The notes: generated from the letters alone by a model not told the origin. A DNA stretch of 64,000 nucleotides from Desulfocicer vacuolatum DSM 3385 (GCF_900176365.1 NZ_FWXY01000015.1:1-64000); one strand, 5' to 3'; shown: positions 52,955 to 62,326, numbered from the stretch's first letter. Numbers and translations: made by a program.

Positions 52955-54124
52955 ATGAATGAGCTGACAGGGTGGATGAAACAAAGTCTTGATCAACGGG
53001 AACACGACCAGCGCTCCCCCCTGTCGGCATTCAGTGACAATGCCGTCAGAAGAACAGACAACACCCACCAAGACCCCGATTACCGCCAGGCATTTTGTGT
53101 GGATGCCGACCGGATTTTAAATTCCCTTGCCTACACCCGTTACATTGATAAAACCCAGGTTTTTTCCCTGATCAAAAATGATCATCTCTCCCATCGGGTC
53201 CTCCATGTGCAACTGGTGTCCAGGATTGCCAGAACCATTGGCCGGTATCTGGGCCTCAATGAAGATCTCATTGAAGCTGTGAGCATGGGGCATGACATAG
53301 GCCATCCCCCCTTTGGCCATGATGGAGAGCGCATTCTCTCCCAATTGACGCAAAAACATGGGGCAGGCTTTTTTCATCACAATGTACAGTCCATTCAGTT
53401 CCTGGAAAACATAGAACGCCATGGCCGGGGCTGGAATCTCACCCTGCAGACCCTGGATGGCATTTTATGCCACAACGGCGAAGTGCATTTTCGACAGATC
53501 AAACCCCTTCGAAATAAAAGTTTTGCAGATTTTGACACCACCCTTGAATGGATGAAAAAAACGGAAAAGCCGGACCAGATGCCCATGACCTCCGAAGGAT
53601 GCGTGGTGAGAATGGCCGACACCATTGCCTACATTGGCAGGGATTTTGAAGATGCCATACGCTTAGGTCTTATCACCCGGGAAGATCTGCCGTCCATTTG
53701 CGCATCCACCCTGGGCAACAGCAACGGCACCATTGTATATACCCTTGTCACAGATCTCATTGCCAACAGCATGGGCACCCCCCATGTGGGGTTCAGTGAA
53801 AAAATATTTGAAGCCCTGCTGGCATTTAAAACATTCAACTACGATCGCATTTATAAAAACCCCCTTATTAAATCCCACCTCAATGCCGTTGAAACCATCT
53901 ATCATCACCTGTTTGAAAAGCTGCTCAAGGACCTTGATGATGACAACCAAAAATCCAGTATATATAGTCGATTTTTAAAAGGTGTTTCCAGGGAATACCG
54001 GGAAAAACACACCCATGCGGAAATCGTAAGGGACTTTCTTTCCGGCATGACAGATTCATTCTTTTTAAACCAGGTGCCACCATCCATGAGACCCTGCCAC
54101 ATGGAGATGCCGCTGCATGTTTAA
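52955..54124 (+). CDS. dgt: Deoxyguanosinetriphosphate triphosphohydrolase-like HD protein
   Basis: HD-superfamily dNTP triphosphohydrolase, 389 residues. Motifs: early RILNSLAYTRYIDKTQVF, then H-x-x-HD region SHRVLHVQLVSRIAR and GHDIGHPPFGHDGE (about residue 113) with metal-binding His-Asp, the insertion with HNVQSIQFLE, and VVRMADTIAYIGRDFEDA with the last Asp ligand. It lowers dNTP pools; in some species it also limits phage. The stop overlaps the start of the UPF0280 gene by 8 bases. It starts 18 bases after mrp. Confidence 0.88.
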   Translation: MNELTGWMKQSLDQREHDQRSPLSAFSDNAVRRTDNTHQDPDYRQAFCVDADRILNSLAYTRYIDKTQVFSLIKNDHLSHRVLHVQLVSRIARTIGRYLGLNEDLIEAVSMGHDIGHPPFGHDGERILSQLTQKHGAGFFHHNVQSIQFLENIERHGRGWNLTLQTLDGILCHNGEVHFRQIKPLRNKSFADFDTTLEWMKKTEKPDQMPMTSEGCVVRMADTIAYIGRDFEDAIRLGLITREDLPSICASTLGNSNGTIVYTLVTDLIANSMGTPHVGFSEKIFEALLAFKTFNYDRIYKNPLIKSHLNAVETIYHHLFEKLLKDLDDDNQKSSIYSRFLKGVSREYREKHTHAEIVRDFLSGMTDSFFLNQVPPSMRPCHMEMPLHV

Positions 54125-54839
54125 CAACAGAGGTTATCGTGCCCACTCCAATCGCCAGGGGCTTACACCCTTTACTGTCACAGTAAAGGAAACCAACCTG
54201 CATATCCAAGCCAAAAAAGATCTTACCCGGGAAGCGGTTAAATCTGTGTTAACCTGCCGGGGATACATAGAAAATCATATTTTTGCCCATCCTGACTTTT
54301 CCACCGCCTTGGTTCCTGTGCGGCCCATGGCCCATGCCCCTGAAATTGTAAGAGAAATGATGGATGCCGCCATAAAAGCCGGGGTGGGTCCCATGGCGGC
54401 CATTGCCGGAGCTGTTGCCCAGTACACAGGAAAAGCTCTTTTACATTTGTCAGACCAGGTAATTGTGGAAAACGGCGGGGATGTGTTTCTGAAAACAGAT
54501 TCCGCCACCACCCTTGCCATATTTGCCGGAAAATCCCCCCTGAGTATGAAAGTAGGGGTAAAAATAGCCCCCCGGGACAGTGCCTTTGCCCTTTGCACAT
54601 CCTCCGGCACCATTGGGCATTCCAAAAGTTTTGGCAAGGCCGATGCTGTCACCATATTGTCAAATTCCTGTCCCCTTGCCGATGCCGTTGCAACGGCCCT
54701 TGCCAACAGGGTCCAAGATGAATCTGATATTCAAGGGGCCATTGATATGGGAAAAGAAATTCCCGGTGTTGAAGGCATCATTGTCATCAAAAAAAAGAAA
54801 CTGGGGGCCTGGGGAGAAATGGAACTGGTGGGCCTTTAA
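54117..54839 (+). CDS. UPF0280 family protein
   Basis: A 240-residue protein of the UPF0280 (ApbE-like fold) family: YRAHSNRQGLTPFTVTVKET at the start, then AGVGPMAAIAGAVAQYTGKAL, VENGGDVFLKTDS and TSSGTIGHSKSFGKADAVTI. The last two segments resemble the FMN-transferase ApbE core. The function is unknown. Coupled to the dGTPase gene by overlap, and followed by a terminator at 54842. Confidence 0.88.
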   Translation: MFNNRGYRAHSNRQGLTPFTVTVKETNLHIQAKKDLTREAVKSVLTCRGYIENHIFAHPDFSTALVPVRPMAHAPEIVREMMDAAIKAGVGPMAAIAGAVAQYTGKALLHLSDQVIVENGGDVFLKTDSATTLAIFAGKSPLSMKVGVKIAPRDSAFALCTSSGTIGHSKSFGKADAVTILSNSCPLADAVATALANRVQDESDIQGAIDMGKEIPGVEGIIVIKKKKLGAWGEMELVGL

Positions 54840-54841
54840 AA

Positions 54842-54868
54842 AAGGCATTTTTATGCCTTGCCTTTTTC
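54842..54868 (+). terminator. Intrinsic terminator after the UPF0280 gene
   Basis: AAGGCAT and ATGCCTT form a 7-base stem with a TTTT loop, followed by GCCTTTTTC. It lies directly after the stop codon and probably ends the rpoH-to-UPF0280 transcript. Confidence 0.7.
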
Positions 54869-54992
54869 TTGCAACGCGGGATTTTTCCTGATATGGAAGA
54901 TAGTCTGCCATGCTCGGAAAAGGGCCTGGAGAAATGGACACAACAAGTGATAAATATTGGGCTTGGTTAAATAAATGTTTGGGTAGTGCCTC

Positions 54993-55059
54993 ATATTCGC
55001 CTGTTTGGGGCTGCGTAGGCATACCAATGTTATGTGAGCAGCCCCAAACAGGTGAATAT
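54993..55059. repeat. 22-bp near-perfect inverted repeat upstream of cooT
   Basis: ATATTCGCCTGTTTGGGGCT GC (54993-55014) faces its reverse copy at 55038-55059 with one mismatch; the loop is 23 bases. It ends 58 bases before the cooT start. It could be a leader hairpin for cooT or the stem of a short mobile relic. No T-run follows. Confidence 0.75.
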
Positions 55060-55116
55060 GGGGTGTTGACCGAATATTTACAACGAATATTATAGATCTA
55101 TATAAGGAGACACCTT

Positions 55117-55311
55117 ATGTGCGAATCAAACGTATTTTTAAAAAAACAAGACGGTACAGAAACCCTGATAATGGAAAATGTTGCCGCCATCACTCCCTTG
55201 GGAACAAACACCTTTCTTTTAAAGGGATTATTGGGCGATCGCCAGGAAATCACCGGACGAATCGAAGACATTAATCTTATGGCACACAAAATTGTGCTGG
55301 TTGCCGTCTGA
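55117..55311 (+). CDS. cooT: CooT-family nickel-binding protein
   Basis: A 64-residue protein starting MCESNVFLKKQDGTETLIME, with the essential Cys2 of CooT proteins and the family end GRIEDINLMAHKIVLV. CooT dimers bind nickel for carbon monoxide dehydrogenase maturation in Rhodospirillum. Here no CODH gene is nearby; like LarC at 8579-10030 it indicates nickel-enzyme metabolism. AGGAGAC precedes the ATG. It is preceded by a large inverted repeat and overlaps or abuts the M23 peptidase frame. Confidence 0.85.
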   Translation: MCESNVFLKKQDGTETLIMENVAAITPLGTNTFLLKGLLGDRQEITGRIEDINLMAHKIVLVAV

Positions 55312-55885
55312 GGGGTTTAAAATCAAGAACTATCTTAAAACCCTCGCCACCGCTAATAACCTGCCCATGTGCCATGAAGGAACCTGGTGTTTTTATGAGG
55401 GAATGCTCCTTTGTTCCTGGGCCAAATGGTGGGCAGATTTTGCCTATCGAAAAAGCAGCCACGAAGGCCTGGACATCGGCATGTACCGGGATATTAACAA
55501 CAAAACCGTCTGGGTCACTGATCAGCTGAAAGTGCCTGCCATGGCCCGGGGAACGGTGCTCAATATCTGCCGGGATTTTCTGGGGAAATCTATTATTGTT
55601 CACCACCGGGACTGCCCGGAGAACAACGCCAGGTTTATTATAATTTATGCCCATACAAGACCCGGTCCTGACATTATCCCGGGAAAAACTGTGAACAAAG
55701 GTGATATATTGGGAACAATTGCAGACACCTCCAACCGAAAATCAAAAATTCCCTGTCACCTTCATATATCCATCACAGAGGTTCCCGACACCATTAATAA
55801 CAGACGCCTGAACTGGGATCTTTTTGCATCTCCTGCTCCCATGGGGATTAATCATTATAACCCATGGATGTTCAAGCTCAAATGA
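55301..55885 (+). CDS. M23 (LytM-type) metallopeptidase domain protein
   Basis: About 194 residues. The zinc-site motifs are H-x3-D in SSHEGLDIGMY and H-x-H in CHLHISI, with the LytM-type middle sequence KSIIVHHRDCPENN and IPGKTVNKGDILG. No signal peptide is seen, which is odd for a cell-wall endopeptidase; it may act on another substrate or the start is wrongly placed. Start candidates are TTG 55292, TTG 55301 and ATG 55367; none has a convincing ribosome binding site, and translation may be coupled to cooT, whose end it overlaps by about 11 bases. Confidence 0.75.
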   Translation: MPSEGFKIKNYLKTLATANNLPMCHEGTWCFYEGMLLCSWAKWWADFAYRKSSHEGLDIGMYRDINNKTVWVTDQLKVPAMARGTVLNICRDFLGKSIIVHHRDCPENNARFIIIYAHTRPGPDIIPGKTVNKGDILGTIADTSNRKSKIPCHLHISITEVPDTINNRRLNWDLFASPAPMGINHYNPWMFKLK

Positions 55886-55992
55886 GCCCTGAATTTCCAT
55901 TTTGTGTGTTTTTGCAAAATCAAATACCTGGAAAAAAGATTGATTGAAAAAAAAACACAGTTGATCTATTATCCAGATACATTTCATCAATG

Positions 55993-56047
55993 GCGGCCAC
56001 GGGCAAACCTTGTTCTGACTTTGGTGTGTCCACAACAAAGCTTGAAA
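55993..56047 (+). repeat. CCACGGGC intergenic repeat, copy 6 (degenerate)
   Basis: Forward copy: GGCGGCCACGGGCAAACC to GTGTCCACAACAAAGCTTG. First of three in a row between the M23 gene and lapA. Confidence 0.65.
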
Positions 56048-56075
56048 ATCCGTTAATCTTACCGGAATTTTCTTC

Positions 56076-56130
56076 TAACTGCCGCGGACAGACCTCATAT
56101 TGCGCCTCGGTTTGTCCACAACGAAGTACG
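56076..56130 (+). repeat. CCACGGGC intergenic repeat, copy 7
   Basis: Forward copy with changed arms that still pair: CTGCCGCGGACAGACC and GTTTGTCCACAACGAAG. The compensating change (GGACAGA against TTTGTCC) suggests that the stem matters. Confidence 0.65.
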
Positions 56131-56160
56131 AAAGAGTGTTAGCCTTGCAGGCTCTTTCTG

Positions 56161-56222
56161 TATAACCGCCACGGGCGAACCGTATTCTGATCCGGCTCTG
56201 CCCACAACAAAGCTTGAAATAC
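56161..56222 (+). repeat. CCACGGGC intergenic repeat, copy 8
   Basis: Forward copy, TATAACCGCCACGGGCGAAC to CTCTGCCCACAACAAAGC, followed by the second hairpin module GAAATACACCCCTG...CGGAGTATTTC up to 56247. Confidence 0.8.
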
Positions 56223-56291
56223 ACCCCTGATCTGCGGAGTATTTCATATAAAAAAAATTATGTTAATTTGCTAACCAACCGGAGATGTCGA

Positions 56292-56711
56292 ATGAAAAAA
56301 TTTAAGCTGTTTTTGGGGTTGATTGTTGTAATTTTCATTGCGCTGCTGATATATCAAAACAGAGAGTATTTCCTTGCACAACAGGCATTGTCATTTAGCC
56401 TTGGTGTGGAAACCTGGCACTGGACAGCACCACCGGCTCAAAATGTGGCCTATATGGGAGGGTGTCTGTTGATCGGTCTTCTCTATGCAGCTTTTATTTC
56501 ATTCTCATTAAAGCTTAAATCCAAAAAAGCGATTAAGGCTCTCAACGCCGAAAACGCTGCCCATGTTGAAGAAATCGCCCAGTTGAAAAAAGAGCTGGAC
56601 AAGTATGAAGCAGATCCCTACCAGAAACCCCGGGTTGCATCCGATGACACCGAAGATACAGAACAGGACGTTATAGAATTACCACACCAGGAAAAGGAGG
56701 TGGATGCCTGA
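56292..56711 (+). CDS. lapA: LapA-family small membrane protein (DUF1049)
   Basis: From ATG 56292 (CGGAGATG in front) a 139-residue protein with two membrane helices (LFLGLIVVIFIALLIYQN and YMGGCLLIGLLYAAFISFSL), then a cytoplasmic coiled coil (AEEIAQ-type heptads, NAENAAHVEEIAQLKKELDK) and an acidic tail. This is the layout of LapA/YciS, which in gamma-proteobacteria works with LapB to control lipopolysaccharide synthesis through FtsH and LpxC. No lapB lies beside it; mutS follows 50 bases downstream. Confidence 0.75.
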   Translation: MKKFKLFLGLIVVIFIALLIYQNREYFLAQQALSFSLGVETWHWTAPPAQNVAYMGGCLLIGLLYAAFISFSLKLKSKKAIKALNAENAAHVEEIAQLKKELDKYEADPYQKPRVASDDTEDTEQDVIELPHQEKEVDA

Positions 56712-56762
56712 TCGATCATTCCTTAGTTCTGATCGCCATTCCATCCCTTTTTGATTGACGCC

Positions 56763-59435
56763 ATGACCGAAAAAAAAAATACCCCCATGATGGAGCAGTT
56801 CCTGCGCATCAAAGCTAATTATCCCGATGCCATCCTGTTTTATCGCATGGGGGATTTTTATGAAATGTTCCAAGAGGATGCAGTAAAAGCCGCTGCCATC
56901 CTTGAAATTGCCCTGACCTCCCGGAATAAAAACAAGGCAGACGCCATTCCCATGTGCGGTGTTCCCTTCCGGGCTGCTGACACCTACATTGCAAAACTCA
57001 TTGAAAACGGCTGCAAAGTTGCCATTTGTGAGCAGGTGGAAGACCCGGCCCAGGCCAAAGGTCTTGTACGCCGGGAAGTGGTCCGGGTTATCACACCGGG
57101 CATGATTTTAAATGAGTCCCTGCTGGACAAAGGCTCCAATAATTTTCTGCTGGCCCTGGCACTTTACGACGGCCGGGCCGGTCTTGCCTGTCTTGATATT
57201 TCCACCGGCACCTTCAAGGTCACAGAAACCCAGACCCAAAACGGCCGTATCCCTGATTTACTCATGGACGAAGCCCTGCGCATTGATCCCAGCGAAATCC
57301 TGATCAGCGTAGCCCACAAACAGGAACCGCTTTTAAATCCCCTGCGACGGGCCTTTTCCCACCGCCAGATCACCTACATATCCAAGGACGCTTTTTCCCC
57401 TGCCACGGCACGCCACACCCTTATTGAAAAATTTAAAACCCGAAGTCTCAAAGGATTTGGATGTGATCATCTTGATGCAGGCATTTGCGCTGCCGGTGCC
57501 ATCATCCATTATGTCAAAGAGACCCAGTTCCATGACACAGATCATGTATCCACCCTTCTTCCCTATGTGCTCAACAGTTATCTCATCATTGACGATCGCT
57601 CCTGTCGCAATCTTGAGCTGTTAAAAAATATCCAGACCATGGACAAAAAAGGTACGCTATTAAGTATTCTGGATAAAACAGGCACAGCCATGGGCAGCAG
57701 AACATTAAAACACTGGATTCGGTATCCCCTGAAAGACAGACAGGAAATTAACCTTCGGCTCACGGCAGTGGAAGAGGCGGTGGCAAAAGCACCCCTGAGA
57801 AAACAGCTCCGGGATCAGCTGAAATCCTTGTATGACCTGGAGCGACTGGGCAGTAAAATTTCCATGGGGCACGGCAGTGCCAGGGATCTTGTGGCCTTGA
57901 AGAACTCCCTTTTAAAACTGCCCCGTCTTTTTTCCCATCTAAATCAATTTACCTCTCCTTTGTACAGCGGAGTGACCATCCCGGACCGTGATGCCGTGGC
58001 ATCGGATCTCACAGAACTTGCCGCAGCCATTGACAAAGCCATCAGAGAAGATGCCCCCCTGCCCCTTAATGAAGGGGGCCTGATCAAGGACGGATACAGC
58101 AAAGAGCTGGATGAACTCATAGAAATGTCCCGGGACGGCAGGCAGTGGATTGCCGGGAAAGGGCTGGAAGAAAAGGAAAAAACCGGATTAAGCTCCCTTA
58201 AAATTAAATATAACAAGGTGTTTGGATATTTTATTGAAGTCAGTAAAATCCAGGCCGCATCAGTACCGGATCATTACATCCGAAAACAGACCCTGGTCAA
58301 TGCCGAGCGATTCATCACCGATGAGCTTAAAAAAGTAGAAGCCGATGTACTCACAGCCCAGGACAAGCGGGCCGCATTGGAATATGAAATCTTTTCCCGG
58401 GTCCGGACCCTTGTTGTAAAAAAGACAGGGGCCATTTTAACCATGGCATCCTTTCTGGCCACGGTGGACTGCCTGCTTTCCCTGGCCCAGGTGGCAAGGC
58501 AAAATCAATATTGCCGCCCGGAAATAAATGAAAATCAGACCATTTCTCTGGAGCACGGCCGCCACCCGGTGGTGGAAAGGCTCATGCAGGGGGATCGTTA
58601 TGTCCCCAACTCCATTGACATGGACATGGATGAAAACCAGGTGATGATCATCACCGGCCCCAACATGGCAGGAAAATCCACGGTACTTCGCCAGGTGGCC
58701 TTAAGTGTACTCATGGCCCAGATCGGCTCCTTTGTTCCGGCAAAAAAGGCATCCCTTTGCGTTGTTGATCGCATTTTCACCCGGGTGGGGGCCCTGGATA
58801 ATCTTTCCCAGGGCCAAAGCACTTTTATGGTGGAGATGGAGGAAACCGCCAACATTGTAAACAATGTGTCTGAAAACAGCCTTGTGATACTGGATGAAAT
58901 CGGGCGGGGCACAAGCACCTATGACGGTCTGAGCATTGCCTGGGCTGTGGCAGAATATCTCCACAACCTTCAAAACAGAGGGGTTAAAACACTGTTTGCC
59001 ACCCATTACCATGAACTCACCCGCCTGGAACAGCTCCACCCCCGGGTGAAAAATTTCAACATTGCCGTTAAAGAGTTCAAGGAAAATATTATTTTTTTGA
59101 GGACCCTTGTTAAAGGGGGTACCAACAAAAGCTACGGTATACAGGTGGCACGGCTTGCCGGGGTTCCCATGACGGTCATTGACAAAGCAAAAGCCATCCT
59201 TAAAGCAGTGGAAAACGGACTGCTGCCCGGAGAGATGGACGACACCCGGGAAACAGAAGCAGAACAACCCCTCTCCCACCAGCTGGATCTGTTTCAAGAA
59301 AAAAAACAGGAACAGATCCTTGAAATGTTATCTGACATTGATATCTCCACAATGACACCCATTGAGGCCTTAAACTTACTCAACACCATAAAAGAAAAAA
59401 TGGATACCCCACACATAGAAACCATATGCACATAA
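56763..59435 (+). CDS. mutS: DNA mismatch repair protein MutS
   Basis: Recognises mismatches and starts repair. Length of 890 residues is near the usual 850-880. The mismatch-binding F-x-E is F32-Y-E34 in GDFYEMF; the connector, core and clamp domains follow; Walker A is GPNMAGKST (about 632) and Walker B/ABC signature are SQGQSTFMVEMEE and VILDEIGRGTSTYDG. The C-terminal dimerisation helix-turn-helix (TPIEALNLLNTIKEKM) is present. An upstream TTG (56751) is a possible start; neither has a good ribosome binding site. Its end overlaps the amidase gene by 10 bases. Confidence 0.97.
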   Translation: MTEKKNTPMMEQFLRIKANYPDAILFYRMGDFYEMFQEDAVKAAAILEIALTSRNKNKADAIPMCGVPFRAADTYIAKLIENGCKVAICEQVEDPAQAKGLVRREVVRVITPGMILNESLLDKGSNNFLLALALYDGRAGLACLDISTGTFKVTETQTQNGRIPDLLMDEALRIDPSEILISVAHKQEPLLNPLRRAFSHRQITYISKDAFSPATARHTLIEKFKTRSLKGFGCDHLDAGICAAGAIIHYVKETQFHDTDHVSTLLPYVLNSYLIIDDRSCRNLELLKNIQTMDKKGTLLSILDKTGTAMGSRTLKHWIRYPLKDRQEINLRLTAVEEAVAKAPLRKQLRDQLKSLYDLERLGSKISMGHGSARDLVALKNSLLKLPRLFSHLNQFTSPLYSGVTIPDRDAVASDLTELAAAIDKAIREDAPLPLNEGGLIKDGYSKELDELIEMSRDGRQWIAGKGLEEKEKTGLSSLKIKYNKVFGYFIEVSKIQAASVPDHYIRKQTLVNAERFITDELKKVEADVLTAQDKRAALEYEIFSRVRTLVVKKTGAILTMASFLATVDCLLSLAQVARQNQYCRPEINENQTISLEHGRHPVVERLMQGDRYVPNSIDMDMDENQVMIITGPNMAGKSTVLRQVALSVLMAQIGSFVPAKKASLCVVDRIFTRVGALDNLSQGQSTFMVEMEETANIVNNVSENSLVILDEIGRGTSTYDGLSIAWAVAEYLHNLQNRGVKTLFATHYHELTRLEQLHPRVKNFNIAVKEFKENIIFLRTLVKGGTNKSYGIQVARLAGVPMTVIDKAKAILKAVENGLLPGEMDDTRETEAEQPLSHQLDLFQEKKQEQILEMLSDIDISTMTPIEALNLLNTIKEKMDTPHIETICT

Positions 59436-61087
59436 AACCCGCCATAAAGTCATTTTTCCTGTTGCTGTTTCTGATAAGCACCGCGTGGTGTATCACCCCC
59501 GCTGCCCAACTTGATGCTGCCACGGCAAAGGCACAATATCTTTCTGGCAACCGTGCCGTCAGAGCGTTGGAAAAGCGTCCTGAAAAACAGGCATTTCGTG
59601 AAAACTGGATGAAATGCATTGATAAATTTCAACGTATTTTTTTAACAATGCCCAACAGTGAATGGGCCGCCGCAGCCATGTACCGTTCAGGGCAATTGTT
59701 TCTTGAACTTCATAAACACTCCTACAGTACCCAGGACAAACAAGAAGCCATTGATCTTCTACAGCGGGTTACCCGACGATATCCCCGCAGTGCTTACAAA
59801 AAAAGAGCTCTGGCCCTTCTTACCTCACTGGATCTCACCGGTAAAAATGCGGGCAAACCCGACCCAAAGGTATCTTCCTCAGCTTTGCGTGGAAAAATTC
59901 CCCACAAAAAAGCCATGAAATATAAGACAATAAAGCAGGTTGTTCAAAAGCCCACACACAAACCCGGAACAAATGCACTGATCACAGGTATCCGCCACTG
60001 GTCCAACCCCTCCTACACCCGTGTGGTCATTGACCTTGAACAGGACAGAAAATTTTCCCACGCCCTTTTGGAAAAAAATACAACCTTGAATAAACCCCAG
60101 CGGCTGTTTGTTGATATTCAAGACTCCCGCCTGGCCAGAAAACTCCCCAAACAGACTTACATCAATGATCACCTTTTAACCAAAATCAGGGCTGCCCAGC
60201 ATGATCTTCAATCCGTGCGGGTGGTGATGGATATTAAATCCTTTGACAACTACAAGATCTTTTCCCTGAAAGATCCTTGCCGGGTGGTGGTGGACGTGTG
60301 GGCAAAAAAAGAACAGCAGGTGGCATCCTCCACCCATGTCCTTCCCAGGAAACCGTCCAACGGGACCACCAAAGACTCCCTTGTTCACCAACTGGCCCTG
60401 GGGGTAAAAACCATTGTTATTGATCCCGGCCACGGCGGTAAAGATCCCGGTGCCGGGGGGTATCAGGCCGGTGTCCAGGAAAAAAACGTGGTTCTGTCCA
60501 TGGCAAAAAAACTGGCAAAAAAAATGAAATCACGGCTAAAATGCAATGTTATCATGACCCGGACCAAAGACAAATTTTTATCCCTTGAAAAACGCACTGC
60601 CATTGCCAACACCCAAAACGCCGATCTTTTCATATCACTCCATTGTAATGCTGCGGAAAATAAAAAACTTGCCGGTGTGGAAACCTATTTTCTCAATCTG
60701 GCAACCGATGATGAGGCCATTAATGTGGCAGCCAGGGAAAATGCCACCTCCAAAAAAAATATCTCTGATCTTCAATCCATTCTCAATGATCTCATGAAAA
60801 ATGCCAAAATCAACGAATCCGGGCGGCTGGCCAAACATGTTCAAAAGGCTATCTGCACCGGGCTTTCAAAAAAATACAGCAATATTCACAATCTTGGGGT
60901 AAAACAGGCCCCTTTTTATGTTTTACTGGGAGCCTCCATGCCTTCCATTCTGGTTGAAACCTCGTTTATAAGCAACAAACTGGAATGTAAACGTCTCCTC
61001 CAGTCAAGCTATCAAAACCGAATATGTGATGGCATTATTGACGGTGTGGCTGCCTACATAAAGGAAACCGCTCCCGGCAAAAGCTAA
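59426..61087 (+). CDS. N-acetylmuramoyl-L-alanine amidase with TPR-like and AMIN domains
   Basis: Periplasmic murein amidase of the AmiC type, 553 residues. Signal peptide (FFLLLFLISTAWCITPAAQ), then a TPR-like region (about residues 35-140), an AMIN domain that targets murein or septa (HWSNPSYTRVVIDLEQDRKF ... DPCRVVVDVW, about 185-290), and an amidase_3 zinc domain from about residue 330: IDPGHGGKDPGA, LEKRTAIAN, ISLHCNAAENK, and the catalytic glutamate in SILVETSFISN. All zinc ligands are visible. Translationally coupled to mutS by overlap. Confidence 0.92.
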   Translation: MHIKPAIKSFFLLLFLISTAWCITPAAQLDAATAKAQYLSGNRAVRALEKRPEKQAFRENWMKCIDKFQRIFLTMPNSEWAAAAMYRSGQLFLELHKHSYSTQDKQEAIDLLQRVTRRYPRSAYKKRALALLTSLDLTGKNAGKPDPKVSSSALRGKIPHKKAMKYKTIKQVVQKPTHKPGTNALITGIRHWSNPSYTRVVIDLEQDRKFSHALLEKNTTLNKPQRLFVDIQDSRLARKLPKQTYINDHLLTKIRAAQHDLQSVRVVMDIKSFDNYKIFSLKDPCRVVVDVWAKKEQQVASSTHVLPRKPSNGTTKDSLVHQLALGVKTIVIDPGHGGKDPGAGGYQAGVQEKNVVLSMAKKLAKKMKSRLKCNVIMTRTKDKFLSLEKRTAIANTQNADLFISLHCNAAENKKLAGVETYFLNLATDDEAINVAARENATSKKNISDLQSILNDLMKNAKINESGRLAKHVQKAICTGLSKKYSNIHNLGVKQAPFYVLLGASMPSILVETSFISNKLECKRLLQSSYQNRICDGIIDGVAAYIKETAPGKS

Positions 61088-61155
61088 CAGACTCTGAGCG
61101 GACGTTAACAAAAGAAGATTGAAGCGCTCATGATCTTTGGAAGATCTGAGCTTTA

Positions 61156-61215
61156 GATAACTGCCACGGGCAGGCCTTGTTCTGATCCCGCTCTGCCCAT
61201 GACAAAATTTGAAGA
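61156..61215 (+). repeat. CCACGGGC intergenic repeat, copy 9
   Basis: Forward copy, GATAACTGCCACGGGCAGGC to CGCTCTGCCCATGACAAAAT. Confidence 0.75.
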
Positions 61216-61245
61216 ACCTGTGCTTCACACGGTTTTTCATATTAA

Positions 61246-61292
61246 AGACTGCCAGGGTCAGATCAAAATAAGGATTTACCCGTGACGGTTAT
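61246..61292 (-). repeat. CCACGGGC intergenic repeat, copy 10 (degenerate)
   Basis: Reverse copy with a shortened left arm: CTGCCAGGGTCAGATC to TTTACCCGTGACGGTTATG. It faces copy 9, forming a larger inverted pair. Confidence 0.5.
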
Positions 61293-61391
61293 GATAAATC
61301 CTTTTTGGGGAAATCATTCCACCAACTGTATAAACTACTCTTGGAGAAATACAGAAAATACCCAAAAAGCAAACCTTTATTGGAGAGTGTC

Positions 61392-62183
61392 ATGTCATTT
61401 GAGAACATTATTTTTGAAATCCAGGACAACATTGCCGTTATCAGTTTTAATCGCCCCAAGGCCCTTAACGCCTTAAACCAGGCATTGCTTGAAGAGTTCA
61501 ATACGGCCATCACCCAGATTGAAGAAGACCAGGATATCAAGGTACTTATTTTAACAGGTGCCGGCGGAAAATCCTTTGTAGCCGGAGCAGATATCTCCCA
61601 ACTGACCCAGATGAACTCCCTCCAGGCCAAAAAATTTGCCGCCTGTGGCCAGAATATATTTTTCCGATTGGAAAATCTTCCCATACCTGTGATTGCAGCT
61701 GTTAACGGTTTTGCACTGGGCGGAGGCACAGAGGTTTCCCTGGCCTGTGATTTTATCTATGCTTCGGAAAAAGCCATTTTCGGTCTTCCTGAAATCACCC
61801 TGGGTATCATCCCCGGATTTGGTGGCACCCAGCGTCTGGCAAGGCTTGTGGGAACCAACATGGCACGGGAACTTATTTACACCGGTAAAACCATATCTGC
61901 CCAGGAAGCCAAAGAGCTTGGCATTGCAAACAAGGTATGTGCCGCCGACGCACTCATGGATGAGGTCATGAAAACGGCCGCAGCCATTGCAAAAAAAGGA
62001 AAGACCTCTCTCAGAGCCGCCAAAGAAGCCATTTCAGCAGGTAAAGATGTGGATCTTGTCACCGGTTGTAAGTTTGAAGCAGATGCCTTTGGAATCTGCA
62101 TGGCAAGTATTGATGCAAAGGAAGGTACCGGCGCATTTCTTGAAAAAAGAAAGGCAGAGTTTAAAGGTACTCTGGAAAATTAA
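61392..62183 (+). CDS. Enoyl-CoA hydratase/isomerase (crotonase) family
   Basis: Hydrates trans-2-enoyl-CoA in beta-oxidation or in butyrate-type pathways. From ATG 61392 (GGAGAGT in front) 263 residues. Oxyanion-hole segments SFVAGADISQ and NGFALGGGTEVSLACDF, and both catalytic glutamates, E114 and E134 (GLPEITLGIIPGFGGTQ), are present, so it is a true hydratase. It closely resembles short-chain 3-hydroxybutyryl-CoA dehydratases. Flanked by repeats on both sides and thus a separate transcript. Confidence 0.92.
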   Translation: MSFENIIFEIQDNIAVISFNRPKALNALNQALLEEFNTAITQIEEDQDIKVLILTGAGGKSFVAGADISQLTQMNSLQAKKFAACGQNIFFRLENLPIPVIAAVNGFALGGGTEVSLACDFIYASEKAIFGLPEITLGIIPGFGGTQRLARLVGTNMARELIYTGKTISAQEAKELGIANKVCAADALMDEVMKTAAAIAKKGKTSLRAAKEAISAGKDVDLVTGCKFEADAFGICMASIDAKEGTGAFLEKRKAEFKGTLEN

Positions 62184-62228
62184 CGAAAATGACTTCCAGG
62201 ATTTAATCCTGATTTTGTGATTTCAGAC

Positions 62229-62257
62229 GGGGCAGATTATTTCAAATAATTTGCCCC
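62229..62257 (+). terminator. Hairpin after the enoyl-CoA hydratase gene
   Basis: GGGGCAGATTATTT and AAATAATTTGCCCC pair over 14 bases with one G-T pair. It lies 46 bases after the stop. The U-run is weak (ACTGATTT). Confidence 0.6.
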
Positions 62258-62277
62258 ACTGATTTACCGGGTTGACT

Positions 62278-62326
62278 TATAACTGCCACGGGCAGCCCCG
62301 GCTCTGCGGAGTGTTTCATATAAACC
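62278..62326 (+). repeat. CCACGGGC intergenic repeat, copy 11 (internally deleted)
   Basis: TATAACTGCCACGGGCAGCC is joined straight to CGGCTCTGCGGAGTGTTTCA, dropping the right half of module 1 and the left arm of module 2. The deletion shows that the two hairpins belong to one unit. Confidence 0.65.
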
